Assembly (NCBI GenBank): GCA_944326235.1
Contig: CALVDH010000008.1
Location: forward strand, 24,246-88,245
Length of the DNA: 64,000 bases
Direction: 5' to 3'
Source: an uncultured Bacteroidales bacterium
GTDB lineage: Bacteria > Bacteroidota > Bacteroidia > Bacteroidales > UBA932
A model generated the notes under the pieces. That model made no database searches. It had not been told where the DNA came from and saw only the letters and a program-made list of their open reading frames with translations. The translations under genes were made by a program, and so were the position numbers. Shown here in pieces: positions 44,907-53,191 of this stretch. Position 1 is the stretch's first letter. The number at the start of each line of letters is the position of its first letter.

Positions 44907-47291
44907 TTATCTGTTACCATTTATGTCAGAACTCTTTTTGAACTTTAATGAGGATTTTATACGGAAACTGACATCCACGGTATTGTAATCATAATGTATT
45001 GTGGACCTGAGGGAAGGTATCGTCTCAAGCGTCTCATTGGAGACAAGGCAACTCAGCCTCTTTCCGACATAATCCTTCTTATTGCCGTCCTCCAGCGGTT
45101 CCCAGGCTACATAACCGAGCAACAGATTGGAGGCGTTCCAGCGCAGATGCTCACACTTGGCCAGGTTCTTCAACAGCACCCTCTGCTCATCAGTGGCGTT
45201 CGGATATACAAGTGTTCCAGGCTCCCTGCCCTCCGATGCAGACAAAAGTTTCTTCAAACGGGCGTCATCGCTTCCAAAGACTCCTGCCAGCCGCATCTTT
45301 GTCTCAATATGGCGGGCATTGGAAATATCCTGCTGCTCCTGCTGCACCAGCTTGTTGTGCATAGCCAGCAGACACATGGAGCCAGTGGCCTTGCCGTAAC
45401 TGTCACGACGCTTGTTCCACTCCGCTTCCGCATCTTCAGCCACGGCCTCTCCCGAACTCTTCTGATACACATAATAAAACTCCATCGCATTGCGGAGAAC
45501 TGTATCCTCCACTACATTCTCATAAGTGAACAACTGGGATATCTCTCCGAATACTTTGAACTTCCAGTTTGCACGGCCTGAGTAGGAATTATAGTAATCC
45601 GCCACTTTCAAGGCCCTGTCATGATTCGCTCTGTCGTAAGTTCTCAATGCAAGACAGAACGGCCTGCCGTTCCTGTATTTCAAAGCCAGATTGTAAATGT
45701 TCTCCGCCAAGGACAGTCCTTTTATGTCGTTTCCGACTGTCACGACCACATAATCCAGTCTGTCTATCACAGACTTCATTCTATTCCAGAAGCCGGCACT
45801 CTTTTCCGTTTCCGGGACGAACACCAGCTCGTCACTTTCCGAGAATCCCGGAGCCCTGTTCACGAAGTTTTCCCTAAGTGACTCCACATCCGGATCCACG
45901 ACATAACACTTTATCTTATTTTTCTCTCCGTCCGGCCCCACAAAAGAGCCGAACTCATACAAGAACTTCAGGGCCTCGAGACCAGTCTGTCCGAAACCGA
46001 GCACCATGGCCTCAAATGGCTTTGTGGCCACGCCTCTTGTAATATCCGGATTCACAAAATTCACCGGCAGCAGATCCGCATCCGCTTTCAACTGATTGAC
46101 AGACAGGATGGCTGTATCTACAATCCTGACCACCGGACAGTCTCCGGGAACAAAGACTCCGTGGTAGTTTATCTTCTCCATACAAGAATGACAGTATAAA
46201 GTACATTTTTCCCTCATGCTGCCATTGCCCCGCTTTATACTGTCGCGTATCGCCGATGCCATCATTATATTTCTGTCTCCGTCCTCCGAAAGAAAGAAGA
46301 CATGCACCCTGGCTGCCTCATTCATCATTCTCAGAACGTTGGTCAACCCCGCCCTTTTCATAAAGTCATCTATAAGCCCCATCTGACACTCAGTCGGATC
46401 CAGTTCGCTCACGCATATAGACGCATCCACTCCGGCATCGCTTATTGCCTTAAAACTCTTCCTTCTGATAAAGAACATATTGAGTATACGCTCAAGACTC
46501 ATCCGCTCACCGGCTTCCTCCTCATGATTATCATTGTTATCGATAAATATTATATCCGCCTTACTGCCTTTTACATGCTCTGCCGTCCATTTCTGAATGT
46601 CCTTAGCCAACATGAGCGACGGGATGTTTACCCCCCAGAATATATAAAGCGGTTCAACGGGATCTGATTTCATCGTCCGGAGCTTTATCCATGACTTTAT
46701 ACTCATTCCCGTCAACCTTATAATTACAGATGCCGACACGATGAGTGCAAGAAGACTTGCTATGGAATATGCGCCCATATACAGCGGATTCTCCTTGCAG
46801 TGCAGGGAGACCTCCAGCAGATCCCGGTTGGAGACAAACAACTCAACTGCAGAAAGCGCAGGACGGATAATCAACGCGGCAGGAGAGTCTTTGGTCCCTT
46901 CATGATAGAAACCTATGAAATATAGGATAAAACCGAACGACCATACCGCAAGGGCTGCCCACAACAGTCTGGATTTGTAATTCGGCGTTCTAAATGCCTT
47001 AATCCAACGGAATACTGAGCGCAGCAAGAGAAAGAACACAAGATAAAGTGTTGCAAAACATATTATCTGGCCTATTTCCCAACCTACCCCGTATTCTTGA
47101 TAAAGCAGACTGACAACCAACAGCAATAAGAGTATGAATCCTGCACATACAGAAAGGAGCCGCGACTCCAGGATCCTGCCCCAGTATGCGTACTCCTTAT
47201 TCCTCAGTCTCTTGATAAACGCATACATCAACAGCACAATAACTGCCGCTACTAGAAGGCCTGTATACTCCGGCTGCTTAAGAGACTCCAT
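44907..47291 (-). CDS. Polytopic membrane protein with TrkA_N-like domains and RyR-like C-terminus
   Basis: A 794-residue protein. Five membrane segments lie near residues 11-27, 45-64, 73-91, 108-128 and 172-192. A first Rossmann-like region begins at L-Y-I-F-W-G-V-N-I (215) and a second at M-V-L-G-F-G-Q-T-G (429-437), the latter a good TrkA_N nucleotide-binding loop. The C-terminus has the RyR-like phrase K-C-E-H-L-R-W-N-A (712-720), then L-L-L-G-Y. It leads the minus-strand operon. Its architecture mirrors the last gene of the plus-strand wing, with more membrane helices. Probably senses a nucleotide or NAD-derived ligand (inference). Confidence 0.72.
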   Translation of the reverse strand: MESLKQPEYTGLLVAAVIVLLMYAFIKRLRNKEYAYWGRILESRLLSVCAGFILLLLLVVSLLYQEYGVGWEIGQIICFATLYLVFFLLLRSVFRWIKAFRTPNYKSRLLWAALAVWSFGFILYFIGFYHEGTKDSPAALIIRPALSAVELFVSNRDLLEVSLHCKENPLYMGAYSIASLLALIVSASVIIRLTGMSIKSWIKLRTMKSDPVEPLYIFWGVNIPSLMLAKDIQKWTAEHVKGSKADIIFIDNNDNHEEEAGERMSLERILNMFFIRRKSFKAISDAGVDASICVSELDPTECQMGLIDDFMKRAGLTNVLRMMNEAARVHVFFLSEDGDRNIMMASAIRDSIKRGNGSMREKCTLYCHSCMEKINYHGVFVPGDCPVVRIVDTAILSVNQLKADADLLPVNFVNPDITRGVATKPFEAMVLGFGQTGLEALKFLYEFGSFVGPDGEKNKIKCYVVDPDVESLRENFVNRAPGFSESDELVFVPETEKSAGFWNRMKSVIDRLDYVVVTVGNDIKGLSLAENIYNLALKYRNGRPFCLALRTYDRANHDRALKVADYYNSYSGRANWKFKVFGEISQLFTYENVVEDTVLRNAMEFYYVYQKSSGEAVAEDAEAEWNKRRDSYGKATGSMCLLAMHNKLVQQEQQDISNARHIETKMRLAGVFGSDDARLKKLLSASEGREPGTLVYPNATDEQRVLLKNLAKCEHLRWNASNLLLGYVAWEPLEDGNKKDYVGKRLSCLVSNETLETIPSLRSTIHYDYNTVDVSFRIKSSLKFKKSSDINGNR

Positions 47292-47330
47292 ATTTTTTGT
47301 AAAAGTTTATCAGACATAGTTTTCACCTTC

Positions 47331-47361
47331 CAAATTTACAAAAAAAATTATTCCGGACAAA
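47331..47361 (-). promoter_or_regulatory. Consensus promoter of the minus-strand island operon
   Basis: Exact match on the minus strand: TTTG (47358-47361), 19 bases, TAAATTTG (47331-47338), 39 bases upstream of the first gene of the eight-gene operon. It implies constitutive vegetative transcription rather than dependence on the island sigma factor. Confidence 0.8.
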
Positions 47362-47378
47362 CAAAATACTCTAATCTC

Positions 47379-48485
47379 CTAGTTTACCCGCCGGCCACGG
47401 CTATTAAGTAGCGTGCCGTGCGGGCTACAGAGGTACAGGTCCTTCCCGACTGCATGTATTTCCGTATACAGCGGCAGAGTTAAAGGAGTGCCGTTCCGAC
47501 CTAGAAGCCCATAACGGGGGTCTGAAAGATTTCCTCCGTAGACCATATAAGCCTGACAGGATGCAGGGGCATACAGGATGTTTCCATCTTCGCCGGCAAT
47601 GGCTGAGTCCAGGAGTTCTCCTGTAGGATAATACAAATGTGAGACTCCGTCTATAAGGAAATCTTCCATAACATTGCCTTCGTAATCGAAAAGCTTGGCC
47701 GTGCAGTCCGGATAGCCCACTTCGATACAATCCTCATAAACCCACATCCTCGGATATGAGACTGGAAACACAGTATCCAGGTCATGGGTCAGGAGACCAT
47801 AGAGTCCGTCCTTCTCCAACTGCCAGAAATTCCCGAATCTTATGACCTCGTCATACTCCGGTTCCAGCACCCAGTGCCCCAGTGTATCAATAATTCCTAT
47901 TTTGCCGCTCACCCTGTCTTTTGCCCGGCATATTCCGTCATGAAACAGATATCCGCCGCCATCGTCTGCACATCCGACATTATTGTCTATAACCACATTC
48001 CCCCCGCGGTTGATAAACACTATGCGGCCGTCTGACTTCTGCACTCCGGCCAGGCCCTCCGAAAAGACCCACGCACGCCTGTATTGCGCCGGTATCTCCA
48101 CTTGTCCTGTGTACCGGTTCATGTATCCGCGTCTGCCGTCCTTACAGAATACTGCCAAAGTATCAGAAAGCCTGTCCGGCACCGCTACCCAGTCCAGCCC
48201 TTTCAGCAGCACTTCGTCTTCCACCACGTCCCTCACTCTTATACCTTTACCATACATCATGTACTCGAGCTTTATCCTGCCGCTGACGTATTCCGAGTCA
48301 TAGACCCGATTGACGACCAGCGGACGCAGCCACCTGAAATACACCACATTGCGGCAGAATGAATAAAAAAGCAGCACTCCGAAAAATGCCACAGAAAGCA
48401 CTGCCGCCATAATCACAATCTTCCAGACAACAGTCCAGAAACCGTCTCCCTTGCGAAGACTCAAAGATGTCAAAAACCTATACAT
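47379..48485 (-). CDS. WG-repeat membrane protein
   Basis: A 368-residue protein with one N-terminal membrane helix (about residues 22-44) followed by an exported beta-rich region with WG-type repeats (G-R-R-G-Y-M-N-R-Y-T-G-Q-V-E-I-P, then G-K-I-G-I-I-D-T-L-G, then G-L-Y-G-L-L). WG repeats form beta-propeller-like ligand or protein binding surfaces. It lies immediately upstream of the minus-strand operon on the same strand, but the operon has its own promoter, so membership in the system is plausible rather than certain. No strong promoter is seen before it. Confidence 0.75.
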   Translation of the reverse strand: MYRFLTSLSLRKGDGFWTVVWKIVIMAAVLSVAFFGVLLFYSFCRNVVYFRWLRPLVVNRVYDSEYVSGRIKLEYMMYGKGIRVRDVVEDEVLLKGLDWVAVPDRLSDTLAVFCKDGRRGYMNRYTGQVEIPAQYRRAWVFSEGLAGVQKSDGRIVFINRGGNVVIDNNVGCADDGGGYLFHDGICRAKDRVSGKIGIIDTLGHWVLEPEYDEVIRFGNFWQLEKDGLYGLLTHDLDTVFPVSYPRMWVYEDCIEVGYPDCTAKLFDYEGNVMEDFLIDGVSHLYYPTGELLDSAIAGEDGNILYAPASCQAYMVYGGNLSDPRYGLLGRNGTPLTLPLYTEIHAVGKDLYLCSPHGTLLNSRGRRVN

Positions 48486-48556
48486 TGTAAAATAATTTTC
48501 CCCTATAGAGAGATCTACAGGGAAAAATCTATCATTGAGCCGTTAATTTTAATTGC

Positions 48557-50005
48557 CTACAGGCTGTCACCGAAGTCTTCCTTGAACCTGGCGACGAGGC
48601 GTTCGGGCCAGTCGCCGACGGGCTCCATCGGGGTGCGGAAGCAGCGCTGCATGCCGGGGATGTCGTGGCAGCGGATGGCACCGATGAGGCGGCGGTTGTC
48701 GTAGAGCCATTTCAGGCGGTCGAGGGCGTACATGGTCTGGGAGAGGGTCAGGACCTTGCGGGGGAATGCCATACGGACGAGTTCCATATCCGCGATGAAA
48801 TCCGGGTCATCCTCCGAGACATCGGCGTAGGTACCGCCGTCCATGGTCCTCACTCCGGAGCACAGGTAAATGGCTGCGGCGAGGGAACTGGCGGGCAGGT
48901 CCTTCACGGGCAGATGGTCACAGAACTTCTTAGCGTCTATCTGGGCTCCGAGCACACCCGGAGGGGTAACCATAGGGATGCCCATCCTGACGGCCTCATT
49001 TACGAAATATCTTATGAACTCGGGGTTCTGGCAGATGTACTCTTCGTCAGTAGCCTCGTACAGTCCCTGGGCCATGGCCTCTATCTCCTTCATGGACATG
49101 CCGCCGTAGGTGACGTAGCCCTCGAATACGGCCACCACCTGGTCCATCCTGAGCTTGTCCTGATAGTTGTCGGTGGCGATGACGGCACCTCTGGTGCACG
49201 AGAGCTTGCGCGCCGAGAAATAGACGATATCGGCCAGCGAGCACATCTTCAGCAGGACTTCGGCCAGGGTTGCATGGGCGTACTCCGGCTCGCGCTGAAT
49301 GATCAGCCAGGCGTTCTCTCCGAGCAGGCAGGCGTCGAGCAGCACCTTGATGCCGTGGCGGTCGGCCACCTTGCGCACCTCCATGAGGTTGGCCATCGAG
49401 AATGGCTGTCCGCCGATAAGGTTGGTGGAAGCCTCCATGCGGATGAAAGGTATGTGCTCCGCCCCGTACTGAGCTATGCAGTCCTCGAGACGGGCGATGT
49501 CGATATTGCCCTTGAACTGGTTGTCGGAGGCGGAGGAGAAGGCCACTTCGGGGTCGACGAGGTCGACGGGACGCCCGCCATTGAGCTTTATGTGATTGAC
49601 GGTACTGCCGAAATGGTAGTTCATGGGGATTATGTCCCCCGGCTTCAGGAACGCCCGCATGATTACGTTCTCAGCGGCGCGGCCCTGATGCGCGGGCACC
49701 ACATAACGCTTGCCGAGCACATCGAATACGGCCTTCTCGAGCCGTTTGAACGACTCGCTGCCGGCGTATGCGTCGTCGGCCCGCATCATGGCGGCCAGCT
49801 GCAGGTCGCTCATGGCGTTGGTTCCGCTGTCGGTAAGCATGTCCAGGTAGACATCCGCCGAATCCATGCGGTAAGTATTGAATCCGCCCTTTTTCAGGGC
49901 CTCCAGTCTTTCATCGACAGGCAGGAGCCTCACCTTCTGCACGATACGCGCACGGTGGAACTCCAAGGGAATATCTATGCCAGTGTAGAACTTTACTTTC
50001 GGCAT
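48557..50005 (-). CDS. Divergent tryptophanase / tyrosine phenol-lyase family PLP enzyme
   Basis: A 482-residue fold type I PLP enzyme of the beta-eliminating lyase family: L-T-D-S-G-T-N-A-M-S-D, A-Y-A-G-S, V-P-A-H-Q-G-R-A-A-E and C-S-G-V-R-T-M-D-G-G-T all align with tryptophanases. The Schiff-base lysine is Lys267 in F-S-A-R-K-L, where true tryptophanases and tyrosine phenol-lyases have K-K-D. The D-x-x-R segment reads D-A-C-L-L-G-E-N-A, so its Arg is replaced. These changes make tryptophan or tyrosine doubtful as substrate. It follows ahcY by 42 bases in the same operon, suggesting a sulfur amino acid substrate (inference). Confidence 0.8.
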   Translation of the reverse strand: MPKVKFYTGIDIPLEFHRARIVQKVRLLPVDERLEALKKGGFNTYRMDSADVYLDMLTDSGTNAMSDLQLAAMMRADDAYAGSESFKRLEKAVFDVLGKRYVVPAHQGRAAENVIMRAFLKPGDIIPMNYHFGSTVNHIKLNGGRPVDLVDPEVAFSSASDNQFKGNIDIARLEDCIAQYGAEHIPFIRMEASTNLIGGQPFSMANLMEVRKVADRHGIKVLLDACLLGENAWLIIQREPEYAHATLAEVLLKMCSLADIVYFSARKLSCTRGAVIATDNYQDKLRMDQVVAVFEGYVTYGGMSMKEIEAMAQGLYEATDEEYICQNPEFIRYFVNEAVRMGIPMVTPPGVLGAQIDAKKFCDHLPVKDLPASSLAAAIYLCSGVRTMDGGTYADVSEDDPDFIADMELVRMAFPRKVLTLSQTMYALDRLKWLYDNRRLIGAIRCHDIPGMQRCFRTPMEPVGDWPERLVARFKEDFGDSL

Positions 50006-50047
50006 TTTTATATTTTTTAAAATTTTTAAAATCTTCCGGAACTTCTG

Positions 50048-51289
50048 TTAATGACCGCCGTACAGGTATTCCTCCTGCTCAGGGGTCAGGGTGTCTATAC
50101 CGGTGCCCCAGCTCTCGAGCTTCATCCGGGCAACCTCGGCGTCTATCTCCTCCGGCACACTGATGATGCGGGGCATGTCCTCTCCGCGGTGCCGCACCAG
50201 ATAGCGGGCGCCCAGAGCCTGGATGGCGAAGCTCATGTCCATGATCTCGGCGGGATGCCCGTCTCCCGAAGCCAGGTTGACCAGACGGCCCTCGGCGAGG
50301 ATGAACACTGAACGGCCGTTCGACAGGCGGTAGCCCATGATATTGTTGCGGGCCTTCCATGACTCCACTGCCATAGTCTTGATGCCGTGTACGTCCACCT
50401 CACAGTCGAAGTGCCCGGCATTGCAGCAGATGGCTCCGTCCTTCATCTTCAGGAAGTGTGCGGGAGTGATGACGTCCTTGCAGCCAGTCACGGTCACGAA
50501 GATATCTCCCAACTCCGCGGCCTGCTCCATCGGCATGACCTTGAATCCGTCCATAACAGCCTCTATGGCCTTGACAGGGTCGATCTCAGTGACGATGACA
50601 GATGCCCCCAGTCCCTTTGCCCTCATAGCCACGCCCTTGCCGCACCAGCCGTATCCGGCTACGACGACATTCTTGCCGGCTACGATGAGGTTGGTCGTGC
50701 GGTTGATGCCGTTCCAGACGGACTGACCGGTACCGTAGCGGTTGTCGAAGAGGTATTTGCACTTGGCGTTGTTGACCAGCACCATAGGGAAGCGCAGTTC
50801 CCCTGCCCTGGCCATGGCCTCGAGCCTCATCACTCCGGTGGTGGTCTCCTCGCAGCCTCCTATGATTCCGGGTATCAGTTCCGGCATCTCGGTGTGCAGG
50901 GTATGCACCAGGTCGCCTCCGTCGTCAATGATGATATTGGGTCCGCAGGAGACTACCTTGCGGATATTGTCCATATATTCCTGCTCCGAGCAGCCGTACC
51001 AGGCGAATACCTCGAGGCCCTCGTGTACAAGAGCGGCGGCCACGTCGTCCTGAGTGGAAAGAGGGTTGGAGCCGGTGATGTACATCTGCGCCCCGCCCGC
51101 TGCAAGGGTCTCGCAGAGGTAAGCCGTCTTGGCCTCCAGATGTATCGAGAGGGCTATTTTCAGCCCCTCGAAGGGTCTTTCTTCCTTGAATTTCTTTTCT
51201 ATCCTGTTGAGCAGGGGCATGTTGGCCCTTACCCAGTCTATCTTGCGGCGGCCTTCGGCCCAGGTTTCAGGTTTCTTGATATCACTCAT
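50048..51289 (-). CDS. ahcY: Adenosylhomocysteinase
   Basis: A 413-residue NAD-dependent hydrolase that splits S-adenosylhomocysteine into adenosine and homocysteine, clearing the by-product of methylation. Motifs: S-I-H-L-E-A-K-T, D-D-G-G-D-L-V, E-E-T-T-T-G-V, N-A-K-C-K-Y-L-F-D-N and the Rossmann loop G-Y-G-W-C-G-K-G. Its length fits the short bacterial/archaeal type without the internal insert. Between corA (3-base gap) and the PLP lyase gene in one operon. Confidence 0.93.
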   Translation of the reverse strand: MSDIKKPETWAEGRRKIDWVRANMPLLNRIEKKFKEERPFEGLKIALSIHLEAKTAYLCETLAAGGAQMYITGSNPLSTQDDVAAALVHEGLEVFAWYGCSEQEYMDNIRKVVSCGPNIIIDDGGDLVHTLHTEMPELIPGIIGGCEETTTGVMRLEAMARAGELRFPMVLVNNAKCKYLFDNRYGTGQSVWNGINRTTNLIVAGKNVVVAGYGWCGKGVAMRAKGLGASVIVTEIDPVKAIEAVMDGFKVMPMEQAAELGDIFVTVTGCKDVITPAHFLKMKDGAICCNAGHFDCEVDVHGIKTMAVESWKARNNIMGYRLSNGRSVFILAEGRLVNLASGDGHPAEIMDMSFAIQALGARYLVRHRGEDMPRIISVPEEIDAEVARMKLESWGTGIDTLTPEQEEYLYGGH

Positions 51290-51292
51290 ATT

Positions 51293-52243
51293 CTAAAGCA
51301 TTCTTCGTTTTCGGAAAACCAAAATTACTACAAAAATCGCAACAATCATCAACGCCAGCAGAATAAAAAAGTCCGCCAGCCCGCTTCCGGCCACCGGCAG
51401 GTTGATATTCATGCCGTAGATGGAGGCTATGAGGGTCGGCGGCATCAGGAGGAGGGACACGAAGGTGAAAACCTTCATGATGCGGTTCTGCTCGAGGTTG
51501 ATCAGACCGACTACTGTGTTCTGGAGGTAGTCCAGACGCTCGAAGCTGAAGTTGGTATGGTTGAGCAGGGAGACGATGTCCTTGTTGATGACCGAAAGTT
51601 TCGGAAAGATATCGCGGGGGAACTTGTCGCTCTTCATGATGGAGGATATCATCCTCTGCTTGTCGACCACGTTCTCGCGCACCAGCATGGTGTTCTCCTG
51701 CAGCTGGTTGATATCCAGGAGGAACTCCTCGTTGACATCCTTGCCGGCACTGACCTTCTTGCTGTAGGTGTCGATCTCCTTGGACATGAGCTCGATCATG
51801 TCGGCGTCGAGGTCGATCCGGTTCTCGACGATGCCGATAAGGACGTGATAGCCTGTGGGATAGAGCCGGCTGTTGACCTGTATCCTGCGCTGTATGTCCG
51901 AGAAGCTGCGCAACTGCACGTTCCTGATGGACACGATGATACCCTCGCAGAGAATGAACGAGACGGCCTCCATCGAGTACTCGTCCGGGCCGGGAATCAG
52001 GAAGTTGGTGTTGACGGAGATGGTCGTCTCGGTCTCGGAGTAGCGGGACGATGACTCGATCTCCTCGGCCTGTGCCCTGGAGGAGAGGGAGGTATCGAGG
52101 AAAGCCTCGACCGCGCGTTTCTCGTCTCCGTCCGGGGAGAAAAGGTCAATCCAGATTACATCGTCCATTCCCAGTTCATCCAGAAATACTACGGACTGGG
52201 AGATGGATATCTTGCCTTTGTCTTTATAGAATATCTGTATCAT
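51293..52243 (-). CDS. corA: CorA-family Mg2+/Co2+ channel
   Basis: A 316-residue magnesium channel. A long soluble N-terminal domain is followed by two C-terminal helices, the first ending in the invariant Y-G-M-N-I selectivity motif and the loop N-L-P-V-A-G, then a basic tail. Length is typical. First gene of corA-ahcY-lyase, preceded by a roughly 140-base leader with a stable hairpin. Confidence 0.93.
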   Translation of the reverse strand: MIQIFYKDKGKISISQSVVFLDELGMDDVIWIDLFSPDGDEKRAVEAFLDTSLSSRAQAEEIESSSRYSETETTISVNTNFLIPGPDEYSMEAVSFILCEGIIVSIRNVQLRSFSDIQRRIQVNSRLYPTGYHVLIGIVENRIDLDADMIELMSKEIDTYSKKVSAGKDVNEEFLLDINQLQENTMLVRENVVDKQRMISSIMKSDKFPRDIFPKLSVINKDIVSLLNHTNFSFERLDYLQNTVVGLINLEQNRIMKVFTFVSLLLMPPTLIASIYGMNINLPVAGSGLADFFILLALMIVAIFVVILVFRKRRML

Positions 52244-52386
52244 GCTTCTTTCGGAGTTTGATGATGGTTAAATTGATGGGTAATACTCTCCCGCTGGAGA
52301 GCGCCTGACTCACCAATAACATCGGACTCTGAACTCGAAAGGCTTGAATTTCAACTCTATAAACTTAATTCGTTAATACTCGGCCG
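52244..52386 (-). promoter_or_regulatory. Structured leader of the corA-ahcY-lyase operon
   Basis: About 140 bases lie between the -7 box and the corA start. A hairpin CTCTCC/GGAGAG (AGCG loop, about 52289-52304) lies within a region that also contains short complementary segments. I do not recognise a known Mg2+, SAM or SAH riboswitch here, so regulation by RNA structure is only a possibility. Confidence 0.3.
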
Positions 52387-52394
52387 CAAAGATA
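52387..52394 (-). promoter_or_regulatory. -7 box for corA-ahcY-lyase operon
   Basis: TATCTTTG on the minus strand, about 144 bases upstream of corA. A TTG 22 bases further up is a weak -33 candidate. Confidence 0.5.
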
Positions 52395-52442
52395 ATAAAT
52401 TACCCGCCAAAATCGGCAATTTTTCTAATGACGCCTGATTTT

Positions 52443-52598
52443 CAGGAATACGTATCCTCTGAAAAGCATGCCACCCGCGGCCTGTTAGCGGGAGGGACCC
52501 GCCTTGAGTATCACCGAGTTACGAAGTAACGAGCTGATACTCACGGTGGGAGGGATAGCGCCATAGGCGCGTACTTTTCAGAGCATGCGTATTCCCTG
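52443..52598. repeat. Long imperfect palindrome with nested hairpins
   Basis: Outer arms CAGGAATACG (52443-52452) and CGTATTCCCTG (52588-52598), then CTCTGAAAAG (52457-52466) and CTTTTCAGAG (52574-52583), each flanked by GCATGC. Nested inside are GAGTATCA/TGATACTC (52506-52513, 52535-52542), GTTAC/GTAAC and GCGCC/GGCGC. The segments GGGAGGGACCCGCC and CGGTGGGAGGG recur, reverse-oriented, in the palindrome at 61065-61179. No gene lies here. Confidence 0.7.
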
Positions 52599-52615
52599 TA
52601 AGTCTGAAAACATAC

Positions 52616-53191
52616 TTACACAGACAGATGCTCGATGAGAATTTTCGCTCCGATGGCGATGAGGATCAAGCCGCCGAGGATTTCGGACTTCCTGCCGATG
52701 CCGGCTCCGAGGCGGCGGCCGCCGAGCAGACCGGCGAGGGAGGCCAGTGCCGTGCAGGCCAGCACCATGGCAGTGGTGATGCCTATCTTGAGGAATGACA
52801 GCTTGACCATGGCCAGGGATATGCCGACTGCCACGGCGTCAATACTGGTAGCCACGGACAGGAGTACAAGCTGCCTGGTATTCAGCAACGATGTCCCGGA
52901 CACTTCCTCCTCCTTCTTCGAGCAGCCCTCGATTATCATCTTCACCCCGATGTAGCCCAGCAGGACGAATGCCACCCAGTGGTCTACCTTCGAGATGTAG
53001 TCGCTCACGCTGTAACCCAGCAGCCAGCCGGCGAAAGTAAGTCCTGCCTGAAACACCGCGAAGCAGAAAATAATCCGCAGAATCTGCCTGACACACAGAC
53101 TGCCGCGGGTACATATCCCGCCGGTAAGCGAGACAGCGAAGGTATCGAAGCACAGACCTGCCGCGAGGAGAAAAAGTTCGATATAGCTCAT
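52616..53191 (-). CDS. mntP: MntP-family manganese efflux pump
   Basis: A 191-residue membrane protein with six predicted helices. Two internally related halves carry the Asp-containing helices typical of MntP (L-C-F-D-T-F-A-V-S-L and S-I-D-A-V-A-V-G-I-S-L). It exports Mn2+. Its start overlaps the stop of recR by 4 bases (ATGA type), so it is the second gene of recR-mntP. Confidence 0.9.
   Translation of the reverse strand: MSYIELFLLAAGLCFDTFAVSLTGGICTRGSLCVRQILRIIFCFAVFQAGLTFAGWLLGYSVSDYISKVDHWVAFVLLGYIGVKMIIEGCSKKEEEVSGTSLLNTRQLVLLSVATSIDAVAVGISLAMVKLSFLKIGITTAMVLACTALASLAGLLGGRRLGAGIGRKSEILGGLILIAIGAKILIEHLSV

Noticed and set aside
48557..50005. Naming the gene tnaA
   Set aside because: Two active-site positions typical of tryptophanase are changed, so substrate-specific naming is not supported.
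48665..50020. 451-codon open frame on the plus strand opposite the PLP lyase gene
   Set aside because: Antisense shadow: its translation is rich in His, Gly and Val with no domain, while the minus-strand frame encodes a clear enzyme.
50387..52054. 555-codon plus-strand frame across ahcY and corA
   Set aside because: Spans the opposite strand of two well-recognised genes and their junction; composition is that of an antisense frame in GC-biased DNA.
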